Translations under genes and position numbers: made by a program
The notes under the pieces: generated by a model
Database searches by the model: none
The model's input: only the letters and a program-made list of their open reading frames with translations
Told to the model about the DNA's origin: nothing
Part shown: piece after piece, positions 62,101 to 64,000 of the stretch
How the letters are laid out: every line of letters begins with the position of its first letter
Position numbering within the stretch: position 1 is the stretch's first letter
Source: Hemicordylus capensis
Lineage: Eukaryota > Chordata > Lepidosauria > Squamata > Cordylidae
DNA length: 64,000 nucleotides
Assembly: GCF_027244095.1 (NCBI RefSeq)
Contig: NC_069671.1
Coordinates: forward strand, 4,850,001 to 4,914,000
Reading direction: 5' to 3'

Positions 62101-63839
62101 ACACCCCCAATATTAACTCGCTGGAATTAGTTTGCCCAGCAATATACCCCATCCCTTTCTGCACATTAAAACTCACCCCTTCAGGGAACCCGACCCTCTC
62201 AAACTCGCCAATTCCCATGATGGCCCCATCGCCAGCACTGCTCCACTATGTAAAACGCTTTGAACACTTGCGCTGAAAAGCCGTATATAAGTACCACAAA
62301 TAAATGCTGGGGGGGGAGAAAAAGAGGGCCACCCCTCTTTTCCTCCCCCCTGCCCCACTCAAATTGAGCCAAAAGGCACTTTTTAAAAGTAGTGATTCTC
62401 TTGTATTGAGCAAGGGAAGAGCACCTGGCCCTATCCATCCCCAGCACAGCATCCCTCCAGTGCCTGTTGCTGGTGTCTACTGTACTGTTTCTTTTTAGAC
62501 TGTGAGCCCTTTGGGGACAGGGAGCCATCTTTATTTTATACATCTATGTAAACCGCTTGGGGAACTTTGCTTGAAAAGCGGGATACAAATATTCACTGTA
62601 TTCGCAAACCCTGCTGAGCAGAGGCACCTTTTAAAAGTGGAGATTCTCTTGTACTTAGCAGGGGGAGAGCAACTGGCCCTCTCCAGCCCCAGCACAACAT
62701 CCCTCCACAGTGGTTGGGGTTCTTTATTTATTCATTTATATCTATATAAACCACTTTGGGGGGACTTTGATTGAAAAGTGGGATACAAATATCCATATCC
62801 ATAATCCCTGCTAACTGAGCCAAGAGGCAATTTCTTATTTCTTTTTAGACTGTGAGCCCTTCAGGGATGGGAATCCATCTTATTTATTTAATATTTCTCT
62901 ATGTAAACCGCTTCGGGGACTTTTGTTGAAAAGCGGTATATAAATAGTTGTTAAAGTGACAATTCTCTTGCACTTAGCAGGGGGAGAGCAACTGGCCTTC
63001 TCCACCCCCAGCACAACATCCCTCCACAGTGGCTGGGGTTCTTCATTTATATCTCTGTAAATCACCTGGGGGGTTGAAAAGCGGGGTACAAATATTCGCC
63101 GTATTCGCAACCCCTGCTAAACTGAGCCAAGATTTAAAGTGGAAATTCTCTTGCATTTAGCAGGGGGAGAGCAGCTGGCCCTCTCCACCCCCTCCACAGT
63201 GGCGGCTGCTGCTGGGGTGTCTCTCTCATATGACTTTCTTTGGAGTGGGAGGAAGGGGGAACAGGGAGCCATTTTATTTATTTCTATGTAAGCCACTTGG
63301 GGGGGGGACTTCGGTGGAAAAGCGGGGCACAAACAATCGCCCTAGATTCGTCTCCCCTTTCGAAGAACGTGTGGGAGGAGGGGAGGCGGTTTCCTCATAA
63401 AAGGCGGGAAGAAGCGCGAGGGAGGGCGGGGGCGAGCGCGCGCGCTCCCCGGAGAGCAGCAGCAGAGGGGCGAGGTGGGCGTGGCTCCCCTGCCTCCCCT
63501 CCCAGACCCCCGCGAAAGGAGCCCCTGCGGCGCCGCCTGGGCCACCCCGTGTGTGGCGGCGGCGGCGGCGCCCCCCCCGGCCCCGCCCACGCACCGCGGG
63601 TCCTCGAAGCGCACGAAGGCGAAGGGCACGAGGCCGCGCCGGCTCTTCAGCTCGATGTCCCGGATGCGGCCGTACTTGTAGAAGAGCTCCTCCAGGTCCT
63701 TCTCGCGCACGTCGGCCGGGAGGTTCCCCACGTAGATGCGGCCGTCGCCCGCCCCGCCGCTGCCGCCCCGGCCGCCCCCGGACATCCCGGCCCCGCCGCC
63801 GCCGTAGTCCATGCTGTCCCGGCCCCAGCCTCCGGACAT
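53158..63839 (-). CDS. SRSF9: Serine/arginine-rich splicing factor 9 (4 exons)
   Basis: Coding exons on the minus strand are 63839-63595, 56510-56341, 54581-54409 and 53301-53158, with introns in phases 2, 1 and 0. The product has 243 residues; human has 221. RRM1 spans about residues 33-108 (RNP2 IYVGNL, RNP1 LVPFAFVRF). A Gly/Arg-rich linker follows. The second, pseudo-RRM carries the invariant SWQDLKDH signature at 145-152. The short C-terminal RS tail includes [15 protein letters not shown]9 binds exonic enhancers and influences splice-site choice in the nucleus. The first 32 residues are longer and more Gly-rich than in human SRSF9, which accounts for most of the extra length. The start ATG at 63839 was chosen because the in-frame codon upstream (63854) is GTG. 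Intron 1 is 7.1 kb and packed with repeats. The next gene in the conserved order, DYNLL1, is not in the window. Confidence 0.96.
53302..54408. other. SRSF9 intron 3
   Basis: No repeat family of the window is recognised. A short (CT)n tract lies near 54137-54155. Confidence 0.4.
54582..56340. other. SRSF9 intron 2 with CR1-like fragment
   Basis: Mostly unique. A minus-strand CR1-like 3' UTR fragment lies at 55886-56025 (AACAGCCCTGCTGGATCAG, CACAGTGGCCCACCAGATGC). SR genes often carry conserved poison exons; I could not identify one here by eye. Confidence 0.5.
56697..56840. mobile_element. hAT-type palindromic MITE (SRSF9 intron 1)
   Basis: CAGAGATTCTCAACATTGGG and CCCAATGTTGAGAAGCCTTG ends, flanked by TTCTAAAG and ATCTAAAG (7 of 8 bases). 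Confidence 0.9.
57168..57643 (-). mobile_element. tRNA SINE and Sauria SINE (SRSF9 intron 1)
   Basis: 57168-57412 is a second-family tRNA SINE in reverse (AGTCGATTTCGACTCCTGG to CCCCGCTGCGCC). 57495-57643 is a Sauria SINE in reverse (GGGGATTCGAACCCGCGTC, CTCTAACCACTATGCC). A MITE half follows at 57695-57770. Confidence 0.85.
58064..58389. mobile_element. Non-autonomous hAT-type element, AGGGATGTGCA ends (SRSF9 intron 1)
   Basis: Starts CAGGGATGTGCATGGAACCG and ends CGGTTCGTGCATATCCCTA. The 8-bp flanks are AAGGAAAT and AAGGAAAC. It is rich in AACCGGTTCGG-type sequence and CpG. It shares its terminus with the large palindrome at 40280-41649 but not its interior. Confidence 0.85.
58390..59340. 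other. SRSF9 intron 1, single-copy part
   Basis: No repeat family or exon recognised. Confidence 0.4.
59341..59466 (+). mobile_element. L2-like GTGAGCCC repeat fragment (SRSF9 intron 1)
   Basis: TTTTAGATTGTGAGCCCTTT, then AACTGCTTTGAAAACTTTG and GCAGTGTATAAATATCC. Confidence 0.8.
59467..60329. other. SRSF9 intron 1, single-copy part
   Basis: Includes a small inverted/direct repeat around CATTTTTCACTCGTCA (59580-59610). No gene recognised. Confidence 0.4.
60330..60500 (+). mobile_element. Ancient MIR-like SINE (SRSF9 intron 1)
   Basis: The order of blocks matches the MIR consensus: GGCCTTAGGCAAGCCACTTC, AATATGGGGACAATAAAACT, AAAGGGTTGTTGTGAAAATT, and an AAGCACTATATAAATGCC 3' end. It is much more diverged than the squamate SINEs, so it is an old amniote copy. 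Confidence 0.75.
60501..61343. other. SRSF9 intron 1, AT-rich part
   Basis: AT-rich. An L2-like tail lies at about 61098-61190 (CTATGTAAACCACTTTGAAG). The block GAAGGGGAAAGTGGAGATTC / ATCCTCATATAAAT near 60940-60990 is echoed at 61210-61260, so there is also a local duplication. Confidence 0.5.
61344..62055 (-). mobile_element. MITE, tRNA-type SINE and composite SINE (SRSF9 intron 1)
   Basis: 61344-61475 holds diverged MITE halves. 61480-61655 is a minus-strand SINE of the body shared with the composite family, ending in the tRNA-like TTCTGCATGCAAAGG. 61758-62055 is a composite copy reaching its 5S-like part (CTCCCATCCAAATGCAAACC). Confidence 0.82.
62200..63345 (+). repeat. Tandem array of the L2-like GTGAGCCC family (SRSF9 intron 1)
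   Basis: Five to six partial units of about 110-260 bp lie head to tail. Each has a TTAAAGTGG(A)-ATTCTCTTG block, CAGGGGGAGAGCAACTGGCC, CCCAGCACAACATCCCTCC and AAAGCGG(G/T)ATA(C/T)AAATA. Some units also hold GTGAGCCCTTTGGGGACAGG. The array ends about 250 bp from SRSF9 exon 1. Confidence 0.8.
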
Positions 63840-64000
63840 CTTTCCCTCACTCACGCACAGCGGCCTACGCCGAGTCAGTCAGTCAAGAGTCGGAGAGGCC
63901 GCCGCCGCCCAGCCACCCCCTCAGGCGCCTGACGGAGGACAAAAAAAAAAAAAATTAAAAAAGGAGTGTGTGGGAGTGAGGAAGCGCTGCTTAAAGGGGA
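63840..64000 (-). promoter_or_regulatory. SRSF9: SRSF9 5' UTR and proximal promoter
   Basis: The sequence upstream of the SRSF9 start is CpG-rich for about 90 bp. It then contains a poly-A/T stretch around 63940-63960 and a TTTAAG-like element near the window edge. Together with exon 1 and the GC-rich start of intron 1 it forms a CpG island. The transcription start cannot be placed exactly, and the promoter may continue beyond the window. Confidence 0.6.

Noticed and set aside
63342-63854. SRSF9 frame starting upstream of the ATG
   Set aside because: The upstream start is a GTG codon, and the 3' part runs into intron 1 past the donor at 63594.

Overview
This is vertebrate nuclear DNA, most likely from a squamate reptile (a lizard or close relative). 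The genes have introns, and the repeats are those typical of squamates: Sauria-type tRNA SINEs, 5S-rRNA-headed composite SINEs ending in an 8-bp repeat, CR1/L2-like and R4-like LINE 3' ends, many hAT-type MITEs, and TTA, CA, GA and GATn microsatellites. The species cannot be read from the sequence.

Four host genes lie in the last 30 kb, in the order COX6A1 (+), TRIAP1 (-), GATC (+), SRSF9 (-). This is the conserved block of human 12q24.31, where MSI1 lies upstream and DYNLL1 downstream; neither is visible here. All four can be followed from start codon to stop codon with GT-AG splice sites and matching phases. They give proteins of 111 (COX6A1), 77 (TRIAP1), 144 (GATC) and 243 (SRSF9) residues. 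COX6A1 is a subunit of complex IV. GATC is a subunit of the mitochondrial Glu-tRNA(Gln) amidotransferase. TRIAP1 is a twin-CX9C intermembrane-space protein of lipid transfer. SRSF9 is an SR splicing factor. TRIAP1 and GATC are divergent, with 113 bp between start codons and several ETS sites in that gap. COX6A1 has an NRF-1/CRE/ETS promoter typical of nuclear OXPHOS genes.

Positions 1-34,400 hold no recognisable gene, and probably correspond to the MSI1-COX6A1 intergenic region. This part is a patchwork of SINEs, LINE tails, foldback elements, tandem repeats (about 65, 171 and 180 bp units), an orphan CpG-rich island (about 9.3-10.75 kb) and some apparently single-copy stretches with octamer, SOX and homeodomain-like motifs.

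The points most worth a second look are: (1) an open terminal exon at 51,097-51,223, downstream of GATC and in phase with GATC exon 2, whose peptide I do not recognise; (2) a 1.37 kb young palindrome with 8-bp target duplications between the convergent COX6A1 and TRIAP1 genes; (3) a high density of other inverted-repeat elements; (4) an AT-rich block with degenerate periodic units and a TATA box at 32.5-33.1 kb; (5) a tandem array of one repeat family beside the SRSF9 promoter. Most long open frames outside the four genes are translated SINEs, LINE tails, tandem repeats or GC-rich DNA.
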